A stretch of 64,000 nucleotides of DNA from Methylovirgula sp. 4M-Z18. GTDB taxonomy: Bacteria > Pseudomonadota > Alphaproteobacteria > Rhizobiales > Beijerinckiaceae. Under the pieces are notes generated by a model, which searched no databases, was not told where the DNA came from, and saw nothing but the letters and a program-made list of their open reading frames with translations. Below are positions 43,084-51,027 of this stretch, one piece after another; the stretch's first letter is position 1, and every line of letters begins with the position of its first letter. The translations under genes and the position numbers were made by a program. The DNA is taken from the NCBI RefSeq assembly GCF_037890675.1, contig NZ_CP149574.1:2394874-2458873 (forward strand). The letters run 5' to 3'.

Positions 43084-45243
43084 ATGAACGCACCCGTTTT
43101 CAATCGCCGTTCCTTTGTCGTCGCATGCTTGTCATTTGCAGGCGGTCTCGCAGTCGGCGTCTCGCCTCTCAAAGCTTTGCCGATCGCTGGCAAGCCCTGG
43201 AGCCCCGAAAGCCCGGAAGCGCAAGAGGTCAACGCCTGGGTCGTGATTGAGCCCGATGGCACGATCCTCATTCGCGTCGCGCAATCGGAAATGGGCGAAG
43301 GCATTTTCACGGCGCTGCCGATGATCGTCGCGGAAGAATTGCACTGCGACTGGACCAAGGTGAAACCGGAATTTGCCTCCGCCAACCGCAACCTCACCGG
43401 CACGCCCTACAATCGCATGGGCACCGGCGGCAGCGGTGCAGTCCGTCGGTCGCGCGAGTTCCTGCAACAGGCCGGCGCCTCGGCGCGCGAACGGCTGATT
43501 GCAGCGGCAGCACAAAAGTTCGGCGCAGCTCCAAGCGAGTGCGTCGCACGGGACGGCATGGTGATCCATCAGGCGTCCAATCGCAGCCTGCCCTATGCCG
43601 AACTCTCCGGCGACGCCGCGAAAATTCGGCTCCCGCGGGAGCCGAAAATCAAAACGCCGGATCAATTCAAACTGATCGGAACGGCGCAGAACCGGCTCGA
43701 CGTGCCGGTAAAAGTAACCGGCGAAGCGATGTTCGGTATCGATACACGCCTGCCCGACATGGTCTATGCCGCTGTCACCGCATGCCCGGTCTTTGGCGGC
43801 ACGGTGAAGAGTTTCGATGAAGCGGCGGTCAAAAAGCGGCGCGGCGTTCTCGCCGTCGTGCCGGTTGATGGCGGGCTCGCTGTGGTCGCCGACAATTTCT
43901 GGCGCGCCAAGGAGGCGGCGCTCGCACTCTCCGTCGAATGGGACGAAGGCGCGGCGGCCAAGACCTCGAGTGAAGAGTTCCGCAAGGATTATCTCGCCGC
44001 ACTCGACGGCCCCGCCGCGACCGCGAAAAACACGGGCGACGTCGCAGCCGGATTGAATGCGGCGCTCAAGAAAGTGGAAGCCGTTTACGAAGTGCCGCAC
44101 CTCGCGCATGCGACGATGGAGCCGCTCAATGCCACCGTGCATTGGACACCGGACCGGATCGACGTCTGGATGGGCACGCAGAACCCTGACGCCTCGTTGC
44201 AACTTGCCGCCGACGTCGGCGGCGTCGCGGCGGAAAACGTCTTCGTCCATACCTGTTATCTCGGCGGCGGCTTCGGCCGGCGCGCGGTCAACGATGAATT
44301 GCGCCAGGCCGTGCAAGTGTCCAAAGCTATGCGCAAGCCAGTCAAGCTGATCTGGACGCGCGAGGTCGATATCCGCCATGACCGGTATCGCCCGCAAGCG
44401 GCCCTGCGCTTCCGTGCCGGCCTGAACGCCGACGGTATGCCGGTTGCAATGGACCTGCGCACCGCGGTTGGCTCGATCACGCGCTCGCTCGGTTGGGGTA
44501 AGGTCGAGAACGGCATCGAAAACTCCGCTATCGAAGGGCTCGCCAACACGCCCTACCAATGCGATGCGCTGCGGGTCGATTGCGCGCTGAAGAATACCCA
44601 TGTCCCGGTGATGTTCTGGCGCTCGGTCGGCTCGTCGCAGAACGCCTTTGCGATGGAAAGCTTCATCGACGAACTCGCCTATGCGGCCGGCAAGGACCCC
44701 TATCTTTACCGCCGCGCCCTCCTCAGCCATCGGCCCGATTTTCTTGCGGTGCTGGACACGCTCGCGCAGAAATCCGATTGGGGCACAAAGCTGCCGCAAG
44801 GCTCGGCGCGCGGCATCGCCGTTCACGAATCCTTCGGCACGATCGTGGGCGAAGTCGCGCAAGTGAATGTGTCGAAGAGCGGCGACATCAAGGTCGAGCG
44901 CGTGGTCGCCGCGGTCGATTGCGGCCACGTCGTCAATCCGGCCACCGTGGAGAGGCAGATCGAAAGCGCGGTCATCTATGGCCTGACGGCCGCGCTCTAT
45001 GGCGAAATCACCATCGGCGATGGCGCGGTCAAGCAAGGCAATTTCGACGATTACCAAATGGTCCGCATGGCGGATTCGCCTGCCATCGAAACCCATCTCG
45101 TCCTGTCGGGTGGCAGCAAATGGGGCGGTATCGGCGAACCCGGCACCCCGCCCATCGCGCCCGCCGTGGCAAATGCGATCTTCGCCGCCACAGGCAAACG
45201 CATCCGCAGCCTGCCGATCAAGAACCAGAATTTGGGTGTTTAG
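43084..45243 (+). CDS. Isoquinoline-1-oxidoreductase-like molybdopterin-binding subunit
   Basis: A 719-residue catalytic subunit of an IorB-type molybdenum hydroxylase or aldehyde dehydrogenase. The N-terminus carries a twin-arginine-like signal (NRRSFVVACLSFAGGLAVG), consistent with export to the periplasm. Domain landmarks are RVAQSEMGEGIFTALPMIVAEE, GTPYNRMGTGGSG, HTCYLGGGFGRRAVND, FWRSVGSSQNAFAMESFIDE and the catalytic-Glu end loop WGGIGEPGTPPIAPAVANAI. It forms a two-gene operon with the [2Fe-2S] subunit. Substrates of the family include N-heterocycles and aldehydes; none can be assigned here. Confidence 0.93.
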   Translation: MNAPVFNRRSFVVACLSFAGGLAVGVSPLKALPIAGKPWSPESPEAQEVNAWVVIEPDGTILIRVAQSEMGEGIFTALPMIVAEELHCDWTKVKPEFASANRNLTGTPYNRMGTGGSGAVRRSREFLQQAGASARERLIAAAAQKFGAAPSECVARDGMVIHQASNRSLPYAELSGDAAKIRLPREPKIKTPDQFKLIGTAQNRLDVPVKVTGEAMFGIDTRLPDMVYAAVTACPVFGGTVKSFDEAAVKKRRGVLAVVPVDGGLAVVADNFWRAKEAALALSVEWDEGAAAKTSSEEFRKDYLAALDGPAATAKNTGDVAAGLNAALKKVEAVYEVPHLAHATMEPLNATVHWTPDRIDVWMGTQNPDASLQLAADVGGVAAENVFVHTCYLGGGFGRRAVNDELRQAVQVSKAMRKPVKLIWTREVDIRHDRYRPQAALRFRAGLNADGMPVAMDLRTAVGSITRSLGWGKVENGIENSAIEGLANTPYQCDALRVDCALKNTHVPVMFWRSVGSSQNAFAMESFIDELAYAAGKDPYLYRRALLSHRPDFLAVLDTLAQKSDWGTKLPQGSARGIAVHESFGTIVGEVAQVNVSKSGDIKVERVVAAVDCGHVVNPATVERQIESAVIYGLTAALYGEITIGDGAVKQGNFDDYQMVRMADSPAIETHLVLSGGSKWGGIGEPGTPPIAPAVANAIFAATGKRIRSLPIKNQNLGV

Positions 45244-45249
45244 TCTCCC

Positions 45250-45277
45250 CTTCTCCCACCGCTCGCGGCGGGAGAAG
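45250..45277. terminator. Long hairpin after the molybdenum oxidoreductase gene
   Basis: CTTCTCCCACCG (45250-45261) and CGGCGGGAGAAG (45266-45277) form a 12-bp stem with one mismatch-like pair and a four-base loop CTCG, seven bases after the stop codon. No T-run follows, so it could be a palindromic repeat as well as a terminator. It resembles the stem at 41061-41091. Confidence 0.6.
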
Positions 45278-45289
45278 CGAAGGATGTGA

Positions 45290-45372
45290 TCAGTCCAGCG
45301 CACCTTCCAACCGCTCGATATAGCGCATGGCCGATTGCGCCAGATTGACTGGCCGTCCGCCAAGATCTCCTT
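45290..45372 (-). pseudogene. Short C-terminal gene remnant
   Basis: On the minus strand a 27-codon frame closed upstream by TAA reads GDLGGRPVNLAQSAMRYIE, then RLEGALD and a stop at 45290-45292. The composition and the natural-looking stop suggest the tail of a lost gene. I cannot name the family. The rest of the gap up to 45538 holds nothing recognised. Confidence 0.3.
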
Positions 45373-45538
45373 ACAACGCCTTGCGGAAGAAAGGCGTAAG
45401 TCACGTTAGAGCGCTGAAGGAGGTGCGTGAACGCGTGGGGGCAAGCTTTCCAGCCTAATCATTTCGGATAAATGGATTCCGAGCATGACCAGGGCGTACA
45501 AAGTTCGCTTGGGATCATCTTTTGTGGGGGACAATAAG

Positions 45539-45757
45539 ATGGCCACGAGCAGACACATGCTTTCGCCCAGTCCTTGGCAAGGTAGAGCGGCAATCATCGC
45601 CTTCGGCTTGGCCCTTTGGCTGACCCTACTGGGGGCCGCTTGGGTGGATGGTTATCGTCATACGGCTACTGGGGCGATGGGTCCGGCAGGGGGCGTGTTG
45701 GCTGCGCCTCAGCGGCTTACGCTTCCGGGAGCAGTGGCAAATTATCCGCGACCTTAG
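45539..45757 (+). CDS. Small hypothetical protein with one membrane segment
   Basis: A 72-residue frame starting at ATG 45539 with GGGGGACA about eight bases upstream. It has one hydrophobic segment (AAIIAFGLALWLTLLGAAW) followed by a polar tail. No family is recognised. It lies 16 bases ahead of a second small membrane-protein frame, so the two may form a mini-operon. Either one could be non-coding; the evidence is a plausible ribosome site and membrane-like composition only. Confidence 0.4.
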   Translation: MATSRHMLSPSPWQGRAAIIAFGLALWLTLLGAAWVDGYRHTATGAMGPAGGVLAAPQRLTLPGAVANYPRP

Positions 45758-45773
45758 CCGAAGCGGGGGCAAG

Positions 45774-46058
45774 ATGCTCAGGACGACCGTGTTCCTTGTC
45801 GCGTTGATGGCCGTCATTTCCGTTTGCATCACGGGCGCTCTTTCGATCCTCACGCACCAACCGTTTAATCCTTGGTTCGCGCGCATATTGTTCGCATCCC
45901 TCGTGTGTGTCGGGGGATTGATGTTGTCGGCTTCAATTCTCCTGGAATATTTCGTGAGCAAACCTTCGGGAGGCAAGGTGCTCGCACTCATTGCCATTGG
46001 CGGACCCGTTGCGTACCTGGTCATAAGCGACTTGCAGTCCGGCGTGCTCTTTAACTGA
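45774..46058 (+). CDS. Small hypothetical membrane protein
   Basis: A 94-residue protein with three hydrophobic segments: MLRTTVFLVALMAVISVCI, LFASLVCVGGLMLSASILLE and VLALIAIGGPVAYLVI. ATG 45774 is preferred because a GCGGGGGCAAG site precedes it; the frame is open further upstream (to 45648), but that part is Arg/Trp-rich and unlike a membrane protein start. No family is recognised. The 160 bases after it, up to the sufA stop, show no gene. Confidence 0.5.
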   Translation: MLRTTVFLVALMAVISVCITGALSILTHQPFNPWFARILFASLVCVGGLMLSASILLEYFVSKPSGGKVLALIAIGGPVAYLVISDLQSGVLFN

Positions 46059-46220
46059 GGCCGTGGCGGGCCAGCGCCCTTCATTTCCACCGATACAACC
46101 GTAGATCGTGAGGGCGCTTAACCGGCGCCTCCTGGATCGTTACGGAGCTCGCTAAGTTGGCTCAAAGGCATTTTGAGGAACCTCGTTCTAGCTTTCGTCG
46201 CCCCGCAACCGAAGGTCAAA

Positions 46221-46607
46221 TCAATGCGGCGCGCCAGCCACCTCTTCCGCCTTCGCCGGCGTGATCGCAACCGACTCACCGCAACCGCAGGCCGAGGTCT
46301 GGTTCGGATTGTTGAAGACGAAGCCTGACGACAATTTATCGGTCTTAAAATCCATTTCGGTGCCGAGCAGGAACAGCACGGCCTTTGGGTCGATCAGCAC
46401 CTTGACACCCTTGTCCTCGATCACCTCATCGAGCGGCGCGGCTTGCTGCGCGAATTCCATCGTATAGGACATGCCGGCGCAGCCGCCGTTCTTGACCCCG
46501 ATGCGCAGGCCCGCGACCGGTTCTTGTTTGGCGGCCATGATCTCCTTGACCCGCTCCGCAGCCGCGTCGGTCAGTGACATAACCTTGAATCGTGATTTCA
46601 AACCCAT
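46221..46607 (-). CDS. sufA: A-type iron-sulfur carrier protein (SufA/HesB family)
   Basis: A 128-residue A-type carrier that receives Fe-S clusters from the SufBCD scaffold and passes them to apoproteins. The three ligand cysteines are in NGGCAGMSY and in SACGCGES near the C-terminus. The start at 46607 follows a GCGGAGG site; the longer frame from 46634 adds nine unrelated residues. It is the last gene of the suf operon, separated from the DUF59 gene by about 137 bases that contain a strong secondary structure. Confidence 0.93.
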   Translation of the reverse strand: MGLKSRFKVMSLTDAAAERVKEIMAAKQEPVAGLRIGVKNGGCAGMSYTMEFAQQAAPLDEVIEDKGVKVLIDPKAVLFLLGTEMDFKTDKLSSGFVFNNPNQTSACGCGESVAITPAKAEEVAGAPH

Positions 46608-46685
46608 AAAAACCTCCGCATCATCCAGGTTCAAGGCCTGGCGATGAGTCTACCCCTAATGTAGCGACGAAAAATTGATTTGGAA

Positions 46686-46745
46686 GAGGCTGGGACCGCG
46701 ACCGTCCCGGTCCCATGCGGGCGAGACGCCCGCGGTCCAAGCCTC
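46686..46745. repeat. Structured palindromic element between DUF59 and sufA genes
   Basis: The stretch can fold into a branched hairpin: an outer GAGGCT/AGCCTC stem (46686-46691 with 46740-46745), GGGACCG (46692-46698) with CGGTCCC (46708-46714), and GCGGGCG (46717-46723) with CGCCCGC (46727-46733). It begins at the DUF59 stop. It looks like a dispersed GC-rich repeat and could reduce read-through into sufA or protect the upstream mRNA. Confidence 0.55.
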
Positions 46746-47130
46746 ACCACATATCCAGCGCAACCCGCGCCTCATCCGACATCCGACTCTGATCCCACGG
46801 CGGATCGAAAACCATGTTGACTTGGGCTCCGGAGACGCCCGGCACGGCCAGCACCGCGGTCTCGACCCAGCCCGGCATTTCGCCGGCGACCGGGCAGCCA
46901 GGCGCCGTCAGCGTCATCTCGACAGTGACGAAACGCTCATCGGACACGTCGATTTTGTAGATCAGCCCAAGCTCATAGATGTCGGCCGGAATTTCCGGAT
47001 CATAGACGGTCTTCAGCGCGGCGATCAGATCGTCGGTCAGGCGGTCAAGCTCCTCAGGCGCAAGCGCCCGCCCAAGCGCCAGATCCGGCTTGTTGGGCTG
47101 GAAACTTTCCGTTTCGGTCGTAGTGGTCAC
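46744..47130 (-). CDS. SUF-associated DUF59 (MIP18-like) protein
   Basis: A 128-residue protein of the DUF59/MIP18 group that aids Fe-S cluster maturation, usually called SufT or PaaD-like in suf operons. Visible are LIAALKTVYDPEIPADIYELGLIY and the conserved Cys in MTLTAPGCPVAGEMP. The first 30 residues are polar and variable. It starts nine bases after the sufS stop, so co-translation is likely. It probably takes clusters from SufBCD or SufA to particular targets. Confidence 0.9.
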   Translation of the reverse strand: MTTTTETESFQPNKPDLALGRALAPEELDRLTDDLIAALKTVYDPEIPADIYELGLIYKIDVSDERFVTVEMTLTAPGCPVAGEMPGWVETAVLAVPGVSGAQVNMVFDPPWDQSRMSDEARVALDMW

Positions 47131-47139
47131 CTACCGCTC

Positions 47140-48375
47140 CTAACTGAACATGCTCTCGGCCTTGGCCAAGGCCTCGGCAAGTTTATCGACTTCTTCCATC
47201 GTATTATAGAGCGCAAATGAGGCACGGCACGTGCTGGTGACGCCGAAGCGGCTCAGCAGCGGCTGGGCGCAATGGGTGCCGGCCCGCACCGCGACGCCAT
47301 AGCGATCGATGACGGTCGCGACATCATGGGCATGGGCGCCGCGCATTTCGAAGGCGATGATGGCGCCCTTGCCCTTGGCCCGGCCGAAAATCCGCAGGGA
47401 ATTGATGCGACCGAGCCGCTCCATCGCATAGGCCGCCAAAGCCTCCTCATGCGCCCGGATCCGCTCGCGGCCGATCGCCTCCATATAATCGACGGCGGCG
47501 CCAAGGCCGATCGCCTGGACGATCGGCGGCGTGCCGGCTTCGAACCGGTGCGGCGGCTGGTTGTAGATGATCGTCTCTCGCGTCACCGTCTCGATCATCT
47601 CGCCGCCGCCGTTGAAGGGCGGCAATCGCTCGAGCCATTCCTGCTTGCCATACAGCACGCCGATGCCGGTCGGGCCATAAACCTTGTGGCCGGTGAAGAC
47701 GTAGAAATCGACGTCGAGATCGCGCACGTCGACATTGAGATGCACCGCGCCCTGCGACCCGTCGACCAGCACCGGAATGCCGCGCGCATGGGCGATGCGG
47801 ACAATGTCCTTGATCGGCGTCACGGTGCCGAGCACGTTCGACATGTGCGTAATGGCAACGATCTTCGTCCTCTCGCTCAGCGCCGCCTCGAAGGCTTCGA
47901 GCGAAAAATTGCCGTCATCGTCCACATCGACCCATTTCAGCACCGCGCCTTTGCGCTCGCGGTGAAAATGCCAGGGCACGATGTTGGAATGATGCTCCAT
48001 CACCGAGAGAACGATTTCGTCGCCCTCCTTGATGTGATCGAGCCCGAAGGACGACGCAACGAGATTGATCGCCTCAGTCGCATTGCGCGTGAACACGATG
48101 TCGTTGACCGAGGCCGCGTTCAAGAAGCGGCGCACCGACTCGCGCGCGACTTCGAACGCTTCCGTCGCCGCATTGGCGAGATAATGCAACCCGCGATGCA
48201 CATTGGCATATTCATGCTCGTAAGCGTGGGTCAGACGCTCGATCACGGCGCGCGGCTTCTGCGCCGACGCGGCATTGTCGAGATAGACGAGCGGCTTGCC
48301 GTACACTTCCTTCGCCAGGATCGGAAAATCCCGGCGGATGGCGGCAACATCATAGGGTTTGACAATTTGGTTCAT
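47140..48375 (-). CDS. sufS: Cysteine desulfurase, SufS type
   Basis: A 411-residue PLP enzyme that takes sulfur from cysteine for SufBCD. It has PVLYLDNAASAQKP-like opening (LVYLDNAASAQKPRAVIERL), the PLP-lysine in FTGHKVYGPTGIGVLYG and the catalytic Cys in VRAGTHCAQPLLSRFG, all of the group II (SufS) pattern. It lies 42 bases after sufD and 9 bases before the DUF59 gene. No SufE or SufU gene, which would normally activate it, is in the window. Confidence 0.95.
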   Translation of the reverse strand: MNQIVKPYDVAAIRRDFPILAKEVYGKPLVYLDNAASAQKPRAVIERLTHAYEHEYANVHRGLHYLANAATEAFEVARESVRRFLNAASVNDIVFTRNATEAINLVASSFGLDHIKEGDEIVLSVMEHHSNIVPWHFHRERKGAVLKWVDVDDDGNFSLEAFEAALSERTKIVAITHMSNVLGTVTPIKDIVRIAHARGIPVLVDGSQGAVHLNVDVRDLDVDFYVFTGHKVYGPTGIGVLYGKQEWLERLPPFNGGGEMIETVTRETIIYNQPPHRFEAGTPPIVQAIGLGAAVDYMEAIGRERIRAHEEALAAYAMERLGRINSLRIFGRAKGKGAIIAFEMRGAHAHDVATVIDRYGVAVRAGTHCAQPLLSRFGVTSTCRASFALYNTMEEVDKLAEALAKAESMFS

Positions 48376-48417
48376 GGTGCTCTCACGATCAGCGCGTTCA
48401 AGGCGCGCCTTAGTGCC

Positions 48418-49737
48418 TCACTCCGCGCGCGCCCGCGCGCCGAGCCACAATTTCACCTGACGCTTCAGATCTTCCTGCGACGGTTCATGCGCGATCATTT
48501 CGATCACCTCGTCGGCAAAAGCTTCCAGCAAAAGCGCCTCGGCTTCGGGCTTCGGCAATCCGCGCGCCATCAGATAGAAGAGCTGGTCTTCATCCAATTG
48601 CCCGACGGTTGCGCCATGGCCGCAGATCACGTCGTCGGCAAAGATCTCAAGCTCGGGCTTGTTGTTCATGATCGAGGCTTCCGACAGCAGCAAGGCCTGG
48701 CTCTTCATGACGCCATCGGTCTTCTGCGCACCGGGCCGCACGATGATCTTGCCCTGGAAGACGCCGGTCGCTTCCTCATCGACGATATGGCGGAACAATT
48801 CGCGGCTTTCGCAATGGGGTGCCACGTGATCGACCACCAAGGTCGTGTCCACATGCTGCTTGCCGTTCAGCAATCCGACGCCGCGAATCGCGGCTTTCGA
48901 ATGTTCGCCGGCAAAGCGCAGAAAGAATTGGCGCCGGATCAGGCCGCCGGCATCGACGAACCCGAATGTGTCGAACGAGGCATGCGCGCCAACTTCGACG
49001 AACAGGCTCGTCAAATCGACCGCATCGACATTGTCATGCGCCAGACGGCAGACGTGCTCGACCTCTGCATTGTCGCCGATCTGGAACGACATCGCGGCGT
49101 TCAATTGATGCGCGGAGGCGCGCGATGCATGATGGTTCTCGATGATCGTGACGCGCGCGCCCTTGCCGACGCTCACGCTGGAGCGCGAAAAGGTCGATTG
49201 CCGGGCCCCGTCCGACAGGATCGTGATGATGTGCAGCGGCGCCGCTATCTGCGCCCCGTCTTCCACCACCACTTCGACGCCGCCCTGCATGAAGGCGGTG
49301 TTGAGCGCGACGACGGAATCGTTTGCGCCAAGGTCGCCCGCCGCGAGCTTCCAGCCCTGTTGTGCCCGCACCAGAACGCCTTTCGGCAACGACGCGAGAT
49401 CCGAAATCTCCGGCGCGAACACACCATCGACCAGAAACAATCGGATGTCGTCATGCGCCTTCTTCGTGAACGCCGGATGCTTCGCGAGGCTCGCGACATA
49501 GGCGTTCAACGGCGCGGCCGAGACCGGCATCACGTCGCGCAGCATGCTGCGCAGGTCGGTGTAATGCCAGGCTTCTACGCGGCGGTGCGGCAACCCAGCC
49601 TTTTCGAATTGGCCGAAAGCCGCATCGCGCAGCTTGGCGACAGATTCGTCGCCCGGCAGGCTGGTCTTCACCCGCGCGTATTCCGCGCTCAGCGCCGTCT
49701 CGGCCGGCGTTTTCATCACATGGATTTGCGCGCTCAT
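48418..49737 (-). CDS. sufD: Fe-S cluster assembly protein SufD
   Basis: A 439-residue scaffold subunit with a right-handed beta-helix, partner of SufB and SufC. Family regions are VEAWHYTDLRSMLRDV near the N-terminus, RQFFLRFAGEHSKAAIRGVG, DTTLVVDHVAPHCESRELFR with the cluster-relevant His, VFQGKIIVRPGAQKTDG and CGHGATVGQLDEDQLFYLMARG at the end. Its ATG overlaps the sufC stop by one base (TGATG), so translation is coupled. Confidence 0.95.
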   Translation of the reverse strand: MSAQIHVMKTPAETALSAEYARVKTSLPGDESVAKLRDAAFGQFEKAGLPHRRVEAWHYTDLRSMLRDVMPVSAAPLNAYVASLAKHPAFTKKAHDDIRLFLVDGVFAPEISDLASLPKGVLVRAQQGWKLAAGDLGANDSVVALNTAFMQGGVEVVVEDGAQIAAPLHIITILSDGARQSTFSRSSVSVGKGARVTIIENHHASRASAHQLNAAMSFQIGDNAEVEHVCRLAHDNVDAVDLTSLFVEVGAHASFDTFGFVDAGGLIRRQFFLRFAGEHSKAAIRGVGLLNGKQHVDTTLVVDHVAPHCESRELFRHIVDEEATGVFQGKIIVRPGAQKTDGVMKSQALLLSEASIMNNKPELEIFADDVICGHGATVGQLDEDQLFYLMARGLPKPEAEALLLEAFADEVIEMIAHEPSQEDLKRQVKLWLGARARAE

Positions 49738-50486
49738 CAGGCGGCCTCGCCGACATAGTCGCGATAGCCGTTTTTCTCAAGCTCGAGCGCGAGTTCGGCG
49801 CCGCCGCTCCGCACGATCCGGCCCTTCGCCATCACATGCACCGTATCGGGCACGATATGGTCGAGCAGGCGCTGATAATGGGTGATGACGAGGAAGCTGC
49901 GGTCCTTCGCCCGCAGCGAATTCACGCCTTCGGCCACGATGCGCAGCGCATCGATGTCGAGGCCTGAATCCGTCTCGTCCAGAATGGCGCAGCTCGGGCG
50001 CAGCAATTCCATCTGCAGGATTTCCATGCGCTTCTTCTCGCCGCCCGAAAAGCCGACATTGAGCGCACGCTTCAGCATCTCCTGGTCGATGCCGAGCTTG
50101 GCGGCGGCCGCGCGCACCTGACGCAGGAAATCTGGACCGGAAATCTCTTCCTCGCCACGCTGCTTGCGCTGGGCGTTGATTGCCGCCTTCAAAAACGTCA
50201 TGGTCGCGACGCCGGGAATTTCGAGCGGATATTGGAACGCCAGGAACAGCCCCTTGGCGGCACGCTCATGCGGCTCGAGCTCCAGGATATTCTCGCCGTT
50301 CAGCCAGATCTCGCCATCCGTGACCTCGTAATCATCGCGGCCGGCGATGACATAGGACAGAGTCGATTTACCCGAGCCGTTCGGGCCCATGATCGCGGCG
50401 ACCTCGCCAGTCTTAACGGTCAAGTTCAATCCGTCGAGGATCTTCTTGCCCTCAATTTCCACATGCAGATTCTTAACTTCAAGCAT
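49737..50486 (-). CDS. sufC: Fe-S cluster assembly ATPase SufC
   Basis: A 249-residue ABC-type ATPase that drives conformational change in SufBCD. Walker A is GPNGSGKST, the signature is [12 protein letters not shown], Walker [16 protein letters not shown], and the switch His is in [11 protein letters not shown]. The length is normal. It lies 31 bases after the cupin gene, and its stop overlaps the sufD start. Unlike usual layouts it does not directly follow sufB, because the cupin gene intervenes. Confidence 0.96.
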   Translation of the reverse strand: MLEVKNLHVEIEGKKILDGLNLTVKTGEVAAIMGPNGSGKSTLSYVIAGRDDYEVTDGEIWLNGENILELEPHERAAKGLFLAFQYPLEIPGVATMTFLKAAINAQRKQRGEEEISGPDFLRQVRAAAAKLGIDQEMLKRALNVGFSGGEKKRMEILQMELLRPSCAILDETDSGLDIDALRIVAEGVNSLRAKDRSFLVITHYQRLLDHIVPDTVHVMAKGRIVRSGGAELALELEKNGYRDYVGEAA

Positions 50487-50517
50487 TTTTCAATCCTTAT
50501 GAAATGGTGGGGAGGGC

Positions 50518-51021
50518 CTATTCGCCGTCCCAATAATCGAGCGAGGTGCCGGGCCGTCCGATATGGCGGACGCGCGCCGCCCATGGTCCTTCGTTTTCCG
50601 GAACCATGGAGCTCACCGCGAATTTGTTGGAGTCGGGATATTCGACGACTTCCGGATCCAGCCGCGTCGAAAAGGCAAGATAGCGCATGTTTTCGCTACC
50701 GCTGTTGATGATCTGATGCGCGCACGAGCCATCGCCCGGCGGCGCGGCGATCACATCGCCCTCGCAGATGGCGAAAGTCTCTGTGCCGCAGCGGTAAGTG
50801 CCATTACCCTGCAACACCAGAAACATTTCCTCGTTCACGTGATGCGCATGAAATGGAAACGCTATCTTGCCAGGTGGCACGATATGCAGCGAGCAGCCGA
50901 GCTTCTTGGCACCGATCAGCGGACCGATGCGACCAAGTTGCACGGCAAATTTCTCGCCATGGCTCAGCGCGTGCAGCGGGACATTCGCAAGGTTGACGAT
51001 AGGCTTTTCCGTCTCGCTCAT
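50518..51021 (-). CDS. Cupin-domain protein inside the suf operon
   Basis: A 167-residue single-domain cupin. The beta-barrel motifs are visible: a first metal-site motif FPFHAHHVNEEMFLVLQGNG (two His and one Glu) and a second motif GDVIAAPPGDGSCAHQIIN with the last His. Such proteins bind iron or another divalent metal and a small ligand. It starts six bases after the sufB stop and ends 31 bases before sufC, so it is translated as part of the suf operon. A role as an iron or sulfur-metabolite sensor or as an accessory enzyme is inference; no cupin is part of the characterised Suf machinery. Confidence 0.88.
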   Translation of the reverse strand: MSETEKPIVNLANVPLHALSHGEKFAVQLGRIGPLIGAKKLGCSLHIVPPGKIAFPFHAHHVNEEMFLVLQGNGTYRCGTETFAICEGDVIAAPPGDGSCAHQIINSGSENMRYLAFSTRLDPEVVEYPDSNKFAVSSMVPENEGPWAARVRHIGRPGTSLDYWDGE

Positions 51022-51027
51022 ACCGGA

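Noticed and set aside
43132-45363. 743-residue open frame antisense to the molybdenum oxidoreductase subunit
   Set aside because: Same cause: no domain, no ribosome site, and the plus-strand gene is clear.
47272-49758. 828-residue open frame antisense to sufS and sufD
   Set aside because: It mirrors two strongly recognised genes on the other strand, has Arg/His/Asp-rich composition without any domain, and arises from GC-rich third positions.
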